A stretch of 64,000 nucleotides of DNA from Ophiodon elongatus. Its lineage: Eukaryota > Chordata > Actinopteri > Perciformes > Hexagrammidae. The notes below the pieces were generated by a model, which was not told where the DNA came from, ran no database searches, and worked only from the letters and a program-made list of their open reading frames with translations. The stretch covers positions 989,501-1,053,500 of the forward strand of contig JACSYO010002005.1 in the NCBI GenBank assembly GCA_016806645.1, written 5' to 3'. The translations under genes were made by a program, and so were the position numbers. The first letter of the stretch is position 1. Every line of letters begins with the position of its first letter. This document shows, piece by piece, positions 12,940 to 26,050 of the stretch.

Positions 12940-12952
12940 ATATATATAAATA
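12801..12952. repeat. compound (AAAT)n / (TA)n microsatellite
   Basis: A block of AAAT units with internal TATA interruptions to about 12890, then (TA)n to 12952. It is similar in structure to 47939-48120. Confidence 0.95.
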
Positions 12953-13855
12953 AAACGAATATTAAATCTTATGAACAATTACATACTGTTAATGTACTTG
13001 GCTTCATACACTGAAATCATATACGGTTTAACAGCACTGTGCATTGTCTGGGAGACAGATTATCAGACAGATTAGTGTCTAAAAAGGTATAATGTATAAT
13101 TAGCATTTCCAACAAATGCTAATGGAGAGACTTGCAATTTCACAGATGAAGGTCTGATGAAGGTCTTGCAACCAAAATATTTGCTATTCTTGAGTGTAAA
13201 AGTTCAATCTTGACCCTGAGAATATTTTTTGTTGAATTGGAATTCTTCAATTAACGTTTTAAATTTCAAGTGCAGACAAGTTCCGAGGATTTCAAAGTCC
13301 TCCCTTATGACTCCAGAAATCTGAAAGAAACTTTTTGGAGGTTGTTAAATTGGCTTGGGTAATCCATAATAAGCATAAAAGGTCCAGTCACACAAAGCAC
13401 TGCTCCGGTTGTGGCTGAGGGGGCTTTTCCTCCGCATCAGTCCATTCACAACTTGAGTCTGGGACTCAGCTCTGCGGCGCTCAAACGCGACTACAATAGA
13501 CCCAGATTCATTCTGGAAAAAAGGCCCCAAAGCTCTCCGCGGAACGGTCGGCGTCTCAAGCTCTACAGCAGAATTTGGGAGAGAAACGTTTTCTTACGAA
13601 ACGAATGCAGAGGCCAAATCAGTTTCACATATAGTCCAGGGAACCTTAAGGTGCTCTTGAAAATAAATTACAAAAAGCAGAACAAAAGACGTTGTTTAGG
13701 CACTTTAAGGCAGGGCAAAAAGAAAAGTTATATTAAAAGCCTGTATTTAGTGGGGTGTGTGGGTTGAAACATTCCCCTGAATAAGTAAGCAACAATCAGT
13801 TATGAAAAAACATCCCTAGGAGTTTTTTTTAAGATTTTAAGACTCCAAAACTCAG
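12953..13855. other. unannotated intron sequence
   Basis: Unique DNA. A 118-codon plus frame (13411-13767) overlaps a minus frame; neither shows a domain or homology I recognise. Confidence 0.4.
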
Positions 13856-13859
13856 TTAA

Positions 13860-14420
13860 TCTGCTTAAAGTTACTGTGAGGAACTTTTAACTGGTTATGA
13901 AACAGTCTCAATTTAACACAGATGCTTCCATATGACGTGAACGGGACCATCAATGAGAAGATTGGCTTACTTTTATTTGGCTGTTCTTAATGCCTGTATT
14001 TGGTGCCACCGGCTCGACTGCTGCGCAAAATAATGCAGGTTCACCGGAACATGCTTCAGCCCTCCGGCAGCGTCACCTCCTCCGGCCGGGAGCAGAGCTT
14101 TACCTCGCTGCTTAGTCGTTCCCCAGCTGGGGGGGTCAACACCGACAGCACGCTAATGGAGGTTCAGGCCGTGTTGTTTGGTCCGCTGGAGGCAAGGGAG
14201 GCACCGGAGAACCAGAACCAGGACTGAGCGCGATGGACTGTCAGATAATAATATTAAATGGGACTTCGGTGCACGGAAACTCTCCAGCTTTTGTCTACAG
14301 AGGGCCGCCGACATCGACTGTGTCGGTGTGGTTGGATCGGACTAACGCTGGCAACATAAGAAGGTTGATTCAAATGTTGCTGAACTCTGAATGGTGCACG
14401 GGAAGATGCTACATCACTTT
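13860..14420 (+). other. locally CpG-enriched segment, possibly an old repeat
   Basis: 14000-14340 is noticeably richer in CpG (about a dozen in 14041-14220) than the surrounding AT-rich intron. It contains a 75-codon open frame at 14000-14227 beginning MVPPARLLRK with no recognisable domain. The lead-in (gttactgtgaggaactttta) resembles a block seen in teleost repeats, so this may be transposon-derived rather than a promoter. Confidence 0.35.
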
Positions 14421-15010
14421 TTTTTCTTTTTTTTTTATAACAATGACACTGAACTGGTCTGCAAAGAAAAAAAGAAAACACAAATAGCAACACTAGAAAC
14501 TAGAAAAAAATACCAAACTTAGGCAGAAAAGGTTGTGTGTACGTTGGACTTCATAGCTAGCATTAGGTAGCTAATTGACAAAACAGGTTTTACGGGCCTT
14601 TAAAAATAAATGGCTTTTATCAAGAATGAGGATTTTGTTCATTCTAGTATATTTGAAGATATATAATGTGAATAAGGGTCAAATAAAGTGACCTTTAATG
14701 CTAATTTAGAGTGCACATGCAGCTGAAGGTCTGCATACCTCCAGACGCAGAGGAAAAACCGCAAAACTAATAGTGCTAATGTTCAGTGAACACACCTATG
14801 AGGTGCTCTATTGATGTGAATCTCAGGGAGAGTAAGACAACAGAAATTTGAAATTAAATGAACACAGTCAGCAAAATAACAGAAGAGTAAACCAATCATT
14901 ATTACCTCCAAGTCAATGTCTGTGTGCTCGAGAAGAAGCAGGGGAAAGATTTATAGTTCATAGAAACAGTGCTTAAAAATCCAATAATGCCCAGTGAGTT
15001 GCGAGAATGA

Positions 15011-15012
<2 letters not shown>
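14421..15012. other. unannotated intron sequence
   Basis: AT-rich with a T-rich patch near 14417-14437. Nothing was recognised. Confidence 0.4.

Positions 15013-15055
<43 letters not shown>
15013..15055. repeat. (GT)n microsatellite
   Basis: About 21 uninterrupted GT units. Confidence 0.97.
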
Positions 15056-15056
<1 letters not shown>

Positions 15057-15865
15057 TTGTCTCATCTGCTGCACAGAGCTTTGTGGCAGCCTGGCTGAGA
15101 CTCATTGGTCCGCCTGTCATCACTGGTTCTGACTCACAGCTTAACCTTTGTGAGCACACGCCGTTATTTAGTACAACACTGGCCCCTTGGGGGGGGGGAT
15201 GGATAAATGGACGGGGCTGCAGTCGGCTAGCTGCCCCCCCCCACACACACTGTAACACACACACATACTGTATATACAACACACTGGTACTGCGCTCCGC
15301 TGCTCAGTTCAGAGTGATTCATTTAAAGTTAGAAATCAGAGTAAACCTGCTTAAGAAAGGCTGTTAATCTAAAACAATACATAATAAATGTAAAGTAAAC
15401 GTGAAGTAAGTGTGAAATAAAACATTAGGCCAGATGCTTCAAATATATCTAGAGATGAACCCGATTGCAGTTTTTTTAATTTATTTTTTACAAACGATCC
15501 GAAAAATTATTTAAACCGTCCAGAACTGAGTGTAAAGCGTAAAAAATTCTCAATGTTATCCTTTTACTTTGTTATTATGATCTATAGTCGTTGATTACAT
15601 AAGGTCGTAATTCCCTCTCTAATATAACGTTAGCCGTTTAGCGCCGTGCTACCGGCATAAACATGGGAATGAATTACAATAAGTGTGCTACGACGTAAAT
15701 GTCTGTGCCGCTATGTGCCGAAGTAAAACTATCACGCGGCTTGTGTGTTAATGTGACCGGCGGAAAGAAATCGCAAATATGAAACTAACCGGCTTATCAA
15801 CGGTCATGGCCGATCAGTTAACGTTTCATCTCTCTCCCCCACGAGGCTGTTCTTTGTGCTTGAGT
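15056..15865. other. unannotated intron sequence
   Basis: Includes a G9 run with a nearby C9 run (15189-15243). 15600-15800 has more CpG than its flanks (cgttagccgtttagcgccgt), which may reflect an old DNA transposon, but I see no terminal repeats. Confidence 0.4.
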
Positions 15866-15869
15866 GAAT

Positions 15870-16065
15870 TGAACTATTGGATGGATTGTGAAATTTAGTA
15901 CACATTCATGTTCCCGGGAGGCTATAGCACCTTCATCAGGTCAATTTTTTAAAATGTCTTTAATACTTTGGTTTATGACAAAATAACTGCAAAACAAATA
16001 ACATTCCCATCAGCCTCAGCTGTAGTTTGTGTTTAGTGCTAATTAGCAAATGTTAGCAAGCTGTG
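15870..16065 (+). repeat. teleost repeat family with gctaa/catgc motifs, plus copy
   Basis: It contains attggatggattgtgaaat, acattcatgttccc, catcagcctcagctg and tgctaattagcaaatgttag in the order of a widespread fish repeat. The same blocks, degraded, are at 21410-21610 and 34010-34215. I cannot name the class. Confidence 0.65.
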
Positions 16066-17478
16066 ACCGTGGCTGTACAACATCAGTCATGCTGAACTGA
16101 ACTGTAGTGTTAGTGTCAAAGGAAATCCAAATAGAAACTGACACATAGCAAGGAGTCAGATCACTGCTATTGTTAAATTCAGTTATATTTTATATGCAAT
16201 TTATTTTACATATAATGGTCATGCACAGTAAAAGACTGGAGAACAAATCAATTCTTCAACAACAACAACAACAAAAAAAACCTCTTCTTGCGTCACTGCT
16301 GGTGTCCCAAGTGATCAAAGTGTGCTCAATACATAATGTGGGCCTCTAATTTGCAATGGAGGGAATCCACATTATTACTGCCAAGTGCAGATGCACAAGA
16401 CAAACAACTGCAGTTTGTGTTTTAAAGAATGTAAACCAATGGAAGACTGCCACTGAGACTCAAAGTAACTCATAAACTGTCCATCATTCCCTTTCCTCCA
16501 CGCCACTAATACAAGTCAGCTGATGCAGGTATTTCCGTTGGCAGTCGGGGAGCTGTACGTGTCGGCGCTTAGCACTCTTTGAGGTGTGAGTTAATGTGTT
16601 AGATATTTTTTGAATTGGGAAAGAAACCAAAAGCCCAGAGGGACTTGGCAGTGTTGCTGGAAACTTTGCCTGAAACTCTTAAACTGTCATAAATGGTGCC
16701 GTGTGATTCTGCAGAACAAACGGAAGCCCTCGCCGGCTGTCTAATCTTCATAACGTTAAAAGACCAACCACCTGTTGCAAGTAGTTGTTGCATCCTCTTG
16801 TGATCGCTGCATCTGACAAAAAGGCTGTGGTATTATGTTTGCAGACAAAGCCAGCATTGAAAATAGACCAGCAAGTGGGATCCCTGGAGCTAATTACTAG
16901 CCGTGCCATGATTGTCTTTAAATACCAGGTGGGCAGAACAATGGCGGGTCCAGACAAAAGAGGGGAACAAAAGACCATCCCCGTTTGATAAAAGGAGGAC
17001 ATAAAGTGAATATGCCACTAGGAACATGCGATGGGTGTGTGTGTGATGCGGAGGCGTTCGTGTGGTCAGACTACCCGAGAAAGTCGCTGACAAGAGAAAT
17101 TGACATTCTGTGTTGTGCTCAAACGTCAGATTACAACACCGATAATCACTGTAGCTGCTGGCGGGACATTCGTCGCTTGGAGCTTCAAGATCCAAAGTCA
17201 TACTATTTATACTATACGGCTGCTCTGCACTCATGATTGTGTAACGTTGTGATCCATATAATATCCATAACTATGTGTGGAAAGCTTCCATTTTTCTTTT
17301 TAAGAGTAACTTAACACAAAATTCTGTGTTCTTGAGTTAGTAAATCACACATGCGCTTCATTACACTCTTAATTGACTCTGCTCGTCCGTGTTCACTACA
17401 ATAGACGGTATTTTCCTCAAATCCAGTTACTCTGTCCTCTGGATGCCCAAACATTTGTGAAATATCAATGGCATACCC
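16066..17478. other. unannotated intron sequence
   Basis: Unique DNA with (CAA)n at 16257-16272. The open frames at 16748-17236 on both strands have no recognisable domain. Confidence 0.4.
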
Positions 17479-17700
17479 ATGCGGCAACCTCCAGGTCTGA
17501 TAATAGCCAACGCGGAAGTGCCTTTAGCTTGCATTCTGTCTAATGGCCAGCAGGGGGCGTCTCCTTTGGTTGCAAAGAGGAAGAAGTCAGACTGCAGAAA
17601 AGTCTATGAGAAAATGACTCTACTTCTCACTTAATTCATTACTTCATTAAACATTGTAAACATGAGTTTATGGTCTCAATCGCTAATTTCAAGAGATTCA
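17479..17700 (+). repeat. dispersed repeat family R1, copy 2, with CTCF-like core
   Basis: It contains gcggcaacctccaggtctg, gcattctgtctaatgg, ccagcagggggcg (17547-17559), aaagtctatgagaaaatgac and aacatgagtttatggtctca. These are shared in order with copies at 10110-10388 and 53385-53880. The right part of the family is missing here. Confidence 0.8.
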
Positions 17701-20325
17701 GGCGTGTGAGTGAAACGTGAGCGGGTTGCTATCGACGTTTAAGCGAGAGTTACATATATAACTACGGTTTCATGAATTCTTGGTTACCATCGAGGCATTA
17801 AAAGGCTGAAACAAATCTGTTAAGACGGAGAGAGACAGAAACACTGGAGGAGCAATGCAGGGTGGGGTGGGGGGGTTGGATGGCAGTAGTGTGTGACAAG
17901 GTTGCGATGCATATTTTTTAATTCATGAAGATGGGTGTATTCAAGCTAAAACCGTGAGTTAAGATGCCAAATCCACTCGTCTTCAACTCCATAAGCCTGT
18001 GTAATAAAAAAAGACAGAGTTACTGTTTTTTCTTTGCCTCATTTCCCCATCATTTCCCCATCTCCGTCACTGTGAGCCAGCAATGATGGTGGCAGGAGCA
18101 GAAAATCTGCACAAACTTGTCAACACGCAGCACCATTATGTTCAACTGCAACTCCATAATGGGGCGGAAGGGGGATGGATGCTCCCGAGTGTGACTTCAG
18201 CGAGCGCTGGATATGAGTCCTGCTGATTGATTCATCGCGGCCCACAAACCAGTTATTTCTCCGAGCTCTGCGACTGTCCAAGGACTTCATCGTAAACACC
18301 CCTCCATACAGGGATCCCTCATGTTCAAGGTAAGACCATGTAATAGATCGACGGACACCGGTTTGAGTCAGGTGCCACACACCGTTCAGAGGAGGAGAGA
18401 TGTTTTTCCGTGGAGTGGAAGCTAAAAGATGGGCTGACTTTGTCTGCTTGACATATAACTAAATTACTTCCATCAAATGTACAATAGTTTTCAGCTCAGT
18501 ATTTTGGTTTCGCAGCTGGCGACTTCACTGTTTTGGGGTTTGTTATCACTGCAGCAGGCTGCCACTTAAATTCATTCATGCCATAAAACCATTGCACGTC
18601 ACAGAAAATAATTTGCAACTAGAACATTTTCAATTTAGCAGCTAAAGAGACTTTTTAAGGTATAGGTGGAGACCAAAACAGAGCTAAAAAAGCAGGTCTG
18701 CACGAGTAGCCAACTGTTTGCCAAAGGGTTGCCGTAGGTGATGGTAAGGGGACGATGTGCCAGTGTTGTATTTGCAGCCTGTCGTGCTATCATCAAATTG
18801 AATTTGAAATTGAGGTTTGAAACCCAGTGTACATTATCGTCACCAGCATACCTATGTTGTTTTTGTTTTCAACAGTAGAACTTGAATCGAGAGACATATT
18901 GAATCGTCTTAGAAGGACAGATACACAATCTAAGAAATGACCATCGACTGGAACATCTAAAACATAGACAATCTACTTTTAAAAAAGTTTTTCAAAACCA
19001 ATTTTCTCCTGAAAGAAAATGTTATTAAAGGCTGATGAGTCAGTCAGACTGAAATATTCTGTCTTGGTATGTTTAGCTGTTTCACGGTATCAATTTAGCA
19101 GCTTTCTACTGGGGCATTTTTGATTTTTATTAATATTCTAGTGCGAATCCGTTGATGTGCTCTTGCTGACAGCTATGAAAGCTGCTAATGAGTGACAATT
19201 AGGCCAATAGCTAATGATAGCAGTCAGTGTTATGAGGAAAGGCTGTATTCATGACACTCGTTCAGATTGATTCATTATGTTGTCTGCCAGCAATATTTCA
19301 ATTGATCTCCTGTGCTGCGAAGCTTTTATCTTACCACAATGCCGGTCCGAGCAAGTGTACTCTAACTGACCCCGGTCATAACAAGCACCACCATGAGAGG
19401 CAATGACGCCAGTTTTTAGCTCAGTGTCGAATTACTTTGTCTATGTGGGCGGGCGTGAATGAGAGAGTGGAAATAGAGAGACCGAGAAAAGAGAAGAAAT
19501 ATAATGTGACAGTGTGACAGTGAATTCTGGGGAAGTGTTTCCCAAAATACATCTCCTGTACTTTTTCAGGCACACGAGGATGCTGCAATGATGCTCAATG
19601 GCCCTCGAAGTCTCCCCGTAATATGCTGTCACCCAGTCACAAATTATTCTAACAGCAAGCCCTGTGCACACACTACTCTAGCTCTTACTCCGGGGCAGAG
19701 GGGAATGACAGGGTAACAGCGTCCGCTCAGTGGTCCTCAGCACAGTAGGTGTCCTAGTACAGTGATGGAGGGGATGTGTCAGGGCCAGAAAAGTGTCAGT
19801 AGTGTGCACAGGATCAGTCCATTGACTAAAAAAGTGTCAGTTACCCACGGGGTTGACACGGGCCTGACAGCCGGATTGCTGTTCCTGTGAATCCCTAGCT
19901 GGCCAACATCTGATTCATCACAGTCAAACATGATGGATCATCTGCTACATCTTCTCAGCAGCCGCACGGAGAGATGGATGGCAAAGACTCGGCGACAGCA
20001 GGCAAAGCACATCTAAGTAATATCTGGTCATAAACAAAGGCAATAATTAACAACTGTTTAGATCTGTAACTGCAGAAGATTGTTGTTGCAAAATGACAAA
20101 AACTTTTTTAATTTAATTTTTTAACCCAATAAGCCACATCTTTATTTTTATATATATATATACATTTAGAATCATATTTGTCTATTTGGCCTCTATTTGG
20201 TTAATGTGTGTTGTAAAGCTCTTTGAGTTACATCTATTGAATGAAAAGTGCTCAATTAATCATGTTTATTATTATTATTGTTATATGTGATCAGATATTT
20301 CCAAATAAAAATAAAAAAAGTAATA
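17701..20325. other. unannotated intron sequence
   Basis: Mostly unique DNA; no exon recognised. 20190-20265 (gtaaagctctttgagttaca and aaaagtgctcaatt) resembles a truncated LINE or SINE tail. Confidence 0.4.
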
Positions 20326-20329
20326 ATAA

Positions 20330-20735
20330 CTACCTTCCGTAACATTTCCTCTCCATTTTGTGACGGACCAATGTAGCCGGGCGTTAGCTTGAACAAGCGT
20401 TAGCTTTAAAATAGCTTTCATCAGAGGCTCAGCGACATCAATCCATCACAAAACTGATAAAAAACTGTCTTCCGTATTAGTCTCTGCCTCGGCCACTCTT
20501 CAAATGCTCACTCCAGAGAAGAAGACGGGCGACTGACGGAGACAGCGTCATTACCTGCAATTCATCTCGTGAGCTTCACAAGCTCACGCATTAGCCGGCT
20601 TACTGCCTCCACGGAGACGTTGCCACGGCGCGTGCCGCGCATCATAATATAGACACCAACTAATCGATGATGAAATCCGTGAGCAAATATTTTATCAATT
20701 GTATTCAATCAAATCAATTCGTTGTTGCTGCCCTA
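20330..20735 (-). mobile_element. hAT-type DNA transposon end, non-coding, minus orientation
   Basis: The reverse complement starts tagggcagcaacaacgaatt and runs into a run of cgattagt/aattgat, which resembles the tagggctgcaacaacgaat terminus of abundant hAT-type elements in fish. The interior is CpG-richer than the flanks (20400-20640). No transposase frame is present. The distal terminus was not identified. Confidence 0.55.
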
Positions 20736-21405
20736 CATCTCCAAACAGTATGAAACGGCCTACAAGCGGCACAAGAGCCGCTCCACTCAGGCAACAGCAG
20801 GTGTGATTACGAGTCTCTGGCACCAGAGCGGCGCTGAGGAGGATCAACGGAAACAGACGAGTGAGGGGCTACGTCCTCCTCCACCAGCGGCAAAAAGACT
20901 GGCAGGCAGCGCAGATGCCCGGGCAGGAACATATTTGTGGACTGGCTCCAAGCCTAAGTGGCAAATTCTTTGGTTCAAAACCAGAACCGAGTCACCAAGG
21001 AGCAGGTCAAAGGTCAGGTGTGTTCCTATCCTGATTACTGCTGAATGGCTTATCACTGTATTACATGCACTGATTTGAGTACATCAAAGCCACTCTTGTT
21101 TACTTCCTTTTCTAAGAATAAATATTCACTAAAAAGCCTCTTTGGTCTTTTAAAGTTTGAAATAAATAATTTACATATAATGATATAACTGAAATAGGTC
21201 CTTGTTGGCATTTCTTGTTAGAAATACCGTCAGCAGTTACCTTTACAAGCCAGGTACCGTATGTAGGAGGATTGTGTTTTTTTTTCTCCATTTGGTATTG
21301 TTCCACAACTCAAATGTGTGTTGTAATTCAATAAAGTTAAATTTTAACAGTTGACGAGGTATGTCACATGGCCTTACAAAAATGTATTCATAAAAATATT
21401 TGTAA
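20736..21405. other. unannotated intron sequence
   Basis: A 118-codon plus frame at 20722-21078 overlaps the transposon end and has no recognisable domain. Otherwise AT-rich unique DNA. Confidence 0.4.
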
Positions 21406-21409
21406 AAGT

Positions 21410-21612
21410 CTCAACAAAATTTCCCATTGATTGCCATGAAATTTGGTGCAGACATTCATGTTTACTACCGGATTATTTATAATTACTTTGGTGAACCTGG
21501 AACTCTTTATTTAGCGCCATCATCTGGCAAAAAATGAAAGCGTGTACATTACTTGCATGTTTAGCGCTACTTAGCAGACATTAGCATGCTAACCGGCAAA
21601 CTAAGACGGCAA
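21410..21612 (+). repeat. teleost repeat family with gctaa/catgc motifs, plus copy
   Basis: It contains gattgccatgaaatttggtg, cagacattcatgttta, ttagcgccatcatctgg and attagcatgctaaccggcaa. It is the best preserved left part of the family also seen at 15870 and 34010. Confidence 0.65.
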
Positions 21613-24600
21613 ATACGACCAGCCGACCCAACAGGAAGTTAATTTCTCTTTGGGAACACGTGAACGTGTTCAAAGCACGGCTACGTCAAAGTACAGAATG
21701 GGAACGTGAAACAAACACGACGTGTGAGCGGTGTAGTTTAACAAGTTGGCAGAAAGCAGGAGAGGGTGAAGCCATGCATTGATGAAGTGGTGGAATGAAC
21801 AGATCATATGGCAGGTGCAGTACAGACAACCCGAGCAGCTCATTAGATTTAAATCCACACTTTTTATGTTCATTACCACCAACCTCACTGATACCACTGT
21901 GGTGCGACAGCGTATCGCTCTGTAAATAATATTTCAGGCCACCACTTTCCAACTCCTTAGTGTTTAATGTTGTATTACTGTTCGTAAGCTCTCGGATCAT
22001 AATGGGATATCTCAAAATCCACTGCGAAGGTCAAAACATATTTTCATAATCTCTTGATTCGCCTTCTGAACAAATCATCGCAGACCGCCGTGGCAGATCA
22101 CAGTCCTCGCCGCGGATCCGTTTGTGTTCCCTCGCCGTTGAGGATTGATGGTGCAGAGCCACATGTAATAACAAGGCAGCGCTCATTTCTCTGTACTTCC
22201 AGCAGGTGAAAGCAGCTGTGTCACAATATCCCCTCTTTCAGCAGCAGGAAGTAGTGTGGCGAGGAGCTCTCGACGTGCCCACAATGGAACCAAAAGGCGG
22301 GACTCGGTTGCATTTAGAAATGTCAGGTAATCTGTCTTTCGGTGATGAAAAGGCAGCCGCTGGGGATACGCGTGTTTCCTCTAAAGAAATCAATGAAGGT
22401 GGTGGTTTTATTTGATAGAAAGCAGAGCGGGAGAAACAGGTTTAGGCTGGAAATACATTTAGAAAATTGTTGGTGGAAATAAAAAAAAAACACTGGTCCT
22501 TAGAAGGAACGGGGTAACTAAACGGGTGCTCCAGCCGCGTGTAAACACACTGGAAAGGAAAACTAAAAAGGAGACAAATTAAGGAGGTGAGAAGTTATAT
22601 GATGTTTATAGCACATTGGTACATAATCCTTTCTGCTTTCCTTGCCCATTCATCACAGAGCAAGAAATCTCCCCACAATCTAATCTCCACAACTTCAATT
22701 TGTGTATTTACTGTAAGCCTCTCTCTCTCTCTCTCTGTGTGTGTGAATGGGCGAGCGCGTGGTGGGCTAACTATGGCAGGACGGAGGAGTTTTTGATTTA
22801 TTTCCACGGCTCACACCAAACTGACGCACTTGACAAGCGTGGATTGTTCTGCATGCCATGATGAATGCCCCGTAAACAGACGCCCCGAGCCTGTCGAGCG
22901 GTGCGATCCACGCGGGGGCCACGGAGGAATAAAAAGGGCCCGAGGCAATCATGGGAGTGGGCCGCGGGACTCTTTGCTCTTCATTTCCACATTAAAGCTA
23001 CCTGGGTGACGGGGGGTAAAAATGGTGATTCCAGCCAAAGTAGAACAAATGATCCTTTCATGCTTGCTCGCCTAACGTGGTCGCAAAAATAAATTATTAC
23101 CAACGCTTTGTTAAACACCCCTGTGTTATGATAATCCTGCGCGGCACACAGTGTAGAGATCATTACTCACATTCGTAATGGGTTAATTAGCTGGTTGGAA
23201 AGCCACGCAGCGGTTCACCTGCTTCGACTACCTGACGACGAACGACTCGGAGAACCTCGCCACCTCATCACTGCGCTCTTATCAACCGTTTTGAGGATCG
23301 TGACACCGATCTGAGTTAATCTGAGTCAGCGTGTGCTCTCTGTTAATCACACGCACTGGACCGGGAGACGGAGAAGTGAGCGTCGTCCTCCCATCTCGCT
23401 CCGGCTTCCTACTGCACTTAACGGGAGACCTTCAGAGGGGGCTGACTGACACAGCCTGGGCCACGCAGCTGAAAAACAAGCAGATAAATCAGCCTCGGCC
23501 TACCCAGTGCTCCTCCCAGCGTCCAGCACCCGCCACAAATTTAAGCAAATCCGCACTCCAACAGGTGGGTGGCCGAGCCGTGTGTGGTAATGTGTTTGTG
23601 TACTGGGGGGGAATGTAAACAAACAAGCCCTTAGGTCGGATCCTTTTGTTTTTTTATCACGTTAAAAGCAGCAAACATCAGTGTCCTACATGAACGTCCG
23701 TATTTCCTACTCACTACATAAGAGGACACAGTATTTCCAGCACTGAACGTTGGCGTTTGATGTTTAGATAATAACATTCAATGTGGACTTTATCCCTAAA
23801 TTAAGTTAAATAAAGAAGTAAAATAAAGAATATCAGTAGGTAAAATAAACGGCATTCTTTACTGTTGCATACAAATACTACGTTGAGGTTGACAACCTGA
23901 AAAAACTACTGACAAGCAGAGTTAAAAAAAATAAATAAATAAAAAAAGATTGCCCCATCAACGATGCAGCTGCTTCTCGGTCTCTAGCTACAGACTCTCA
24001 CAAACCTCGGAGACTATTCTTGCATAATTCGATACCATCAAAAGAAATCCCATTCAAATGACTTTATAGTCAACGCAACCGGTAAATTTATTGTATTGTT
24101 GTCGTTTGTTTCAGAAAAATAATGAATTAATTAAACGTTAATTAAACATGTCTAAAACAAAACATGGCTGTGCACAGCAGACACCGGGTGACACCGTCTT
24201 CCTCGGAGCTTTGAGGCAGACTGGACTGATGTCATCCTACAGTAAGTTGGGCTTAAGGGAGGCTTACCACCGTCTCCCACAGGCCCTATCACTGCTGTGC
24301 AGATGACTGCAGCAGAGCCCGGCGTTGATGTATGCTCCTACTGTAGATGTGACATATTATCAGTCACAGGGGCAGTCAGAACACTTATCTTTCATTTCAG
24401 CCATGCATGTATTCATCCTCATCCTCTCTCTCCCTCTCTCTCTCTCCCTCCCTCCCTCTCTGGTCTGCGGTTCTAATCATCATCACCAACATGACTTCAG
24501 TGTTAGGTGGAACTGCTTGGCAGCACCATTAGTCAAACCTGCAGCACTCGTGGCAATTGGACACCTGACAAAAGCTTAAAGGCATATTATTCCACGAGGC

Positions 24601-24785
24601 GTCGGTCCCCCTGTGTGTGCGTGTTGAAAAGCCACCGGCTGTGACTGCTCCAAATGTCCATCTGTGTGTGTGTGTGTGTGTAGGTTAGGTTGAGGAGGGG
24701 GGAAAAAAACAAAAAAATAAAGTGACGATGTGAGGTGGTTCAGAAGCGCTGTCTTATTAAATTATCTGTCCGCCTTTTACAGCAA
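21613..24785. other. unannotated intron sequence
   Basis: Unique DNA. 22860-22990 and 23200-23600 are moderately CpG-rich. Short (CT)n/(GT)n tracts lie at 22714-22745, 24424-24463 and 24664-24682. No exon was recognised. Confidence 0.4.
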
Positions 24786-25000
24786 GCCCCTGCCCCCCAG
24801 CCCCCGCCCCCGCCCCGCCCCCCTCCCCCCTGCCCCGCCCCCAACACCCCCGTCTCTTTCCATCTCTCTCCCAGGCTAAACATTTGTCTTTCCATTCATG
24901 GGTGAATTTGTATTCCATCGAGATGGGCTCCTGGTGGCAGGCTGATGGCGGGAGAGGAGGGGGGAGGGGGAAGGGGGGAGGGGTGTGGGGGGGGAATGGG
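24786..25000. other. C-rich tract followed by G-rich tract (G-quadruplex-prone pair)
   Basis: 24786-24852 is almost all C with single G/A/T breaks. 24946-25000 is almost all G (runs of 3-8). The ~93 bp between them is ordinary sequence. The first could form a G-quadruplex on the minus strand and the second on the plus strand, or the two could pair as arms of a large hairpin. Confidence 0.8.
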
Positions 25001-25870
25001 TGCAAAGTCCGCATTCAGGCTCTCTGTTTTCCATCTCACTGCCTGGTTACGGCACTCAACAGGCGGGCGACGCCGACATATCAAAGCCGGTCCACAGTTT
25101 CAAATGAATGCAGTTCATTACGAGTGCTTGATATCGCTTTGTATTGATCACATGATATTATTTTAAAACATTCATCATTAGCATTTTGACAAATTAGACA
25201 TTTGTCTGTGAACCTGAACATTTGTCTTAATATATTCTACTGGTGGCACGCTATAATACTGTAATAATAACAATTTATTTTAGTTTAAAATTTAAATATG
25301 GAATAATGACTTTTTTCTTACTCAGTCAAATCTATGACAGTGAACTACTCATGTTTGCTATAAAAAGACACTTAACCACCCCCCCCTGCCAAAGTTACCA
25401 TAAAAAATGTTTAATGTTATCATAACAAATGTCATCATGTTTAATGTTATCTTAAAAATGTCATGGCACTTCCTGTCTGACACAGAACCCGTGCTCTCCT
25501 CGAGCCCGGCGTCATAACCTGCCGTGATGGTGTCGACCCCTCAGAGGTCCCGGGCCGATCGGCCAGGCGGCTGTTTATTTAGCAACACTCCATTATGTTG
25601 ACACAGCGACTCCCATCACGAGGTCCGCCACTTTGCCTTTAATCAAATTGACAGCAGAAGAACCTATAATCAATGGGGCTGTTTACATAATGCAAGGCTG
25701 CAAAAAAAATAAATGATGCCACCTGTCATGGGATTATGAGGAGGGAAGTAGGAGTCTTCTAGTAACCGGGTTACACCGAAGTGGACATACGAAAGCGTAA
25801 ATACACATATTTTCTAAAGTGGAACTGGATATTTTTCCCACTGTCCCCAGAGGCAACGCGCACTGAATTT
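25001..25870. other. unannotated intron sequence, possible conserved element
   Basis: 25480-25720 is non-repetitive and dense in factor-like motifs (tgtttatttagc, taatcaaattgacag, tgtttacataatg); see findings. Elsewhere AT-rich, with a short duplicated atgtttaatgttatc at about 25407 and 25437. Confidence 0.4.
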
Positions 25871-25877
25871 AAAGTCA

Positions 25878-26050
25878 TCTTCAATAGTGGTTCTCAAAGT
25901 GAGGTCCAGGGCCCCCGAGGACCCCCCCAGGGTCGGTGGGACTCTGTCAGTGGTCCGCATAATAGGGTGCTATAAAATACAAAATGGTGCTGCATCATTA
26001 AAGAGTGCGTATCTACAGATGGGGAACATTTGCGCCAATAAAACAAGCAT
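25878..26050 (+). mobile_element. hAT-type element end, degraded
   Basis: The sequence tagtggttctcaaagtgagg followed by tccagggcccccgaggac matches the cagtggttctcaaa...ggggtcc type of terminus common among hAT (Charlie-like) elements. The other end was not located and no transposase is present. Confidence 0.5.
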
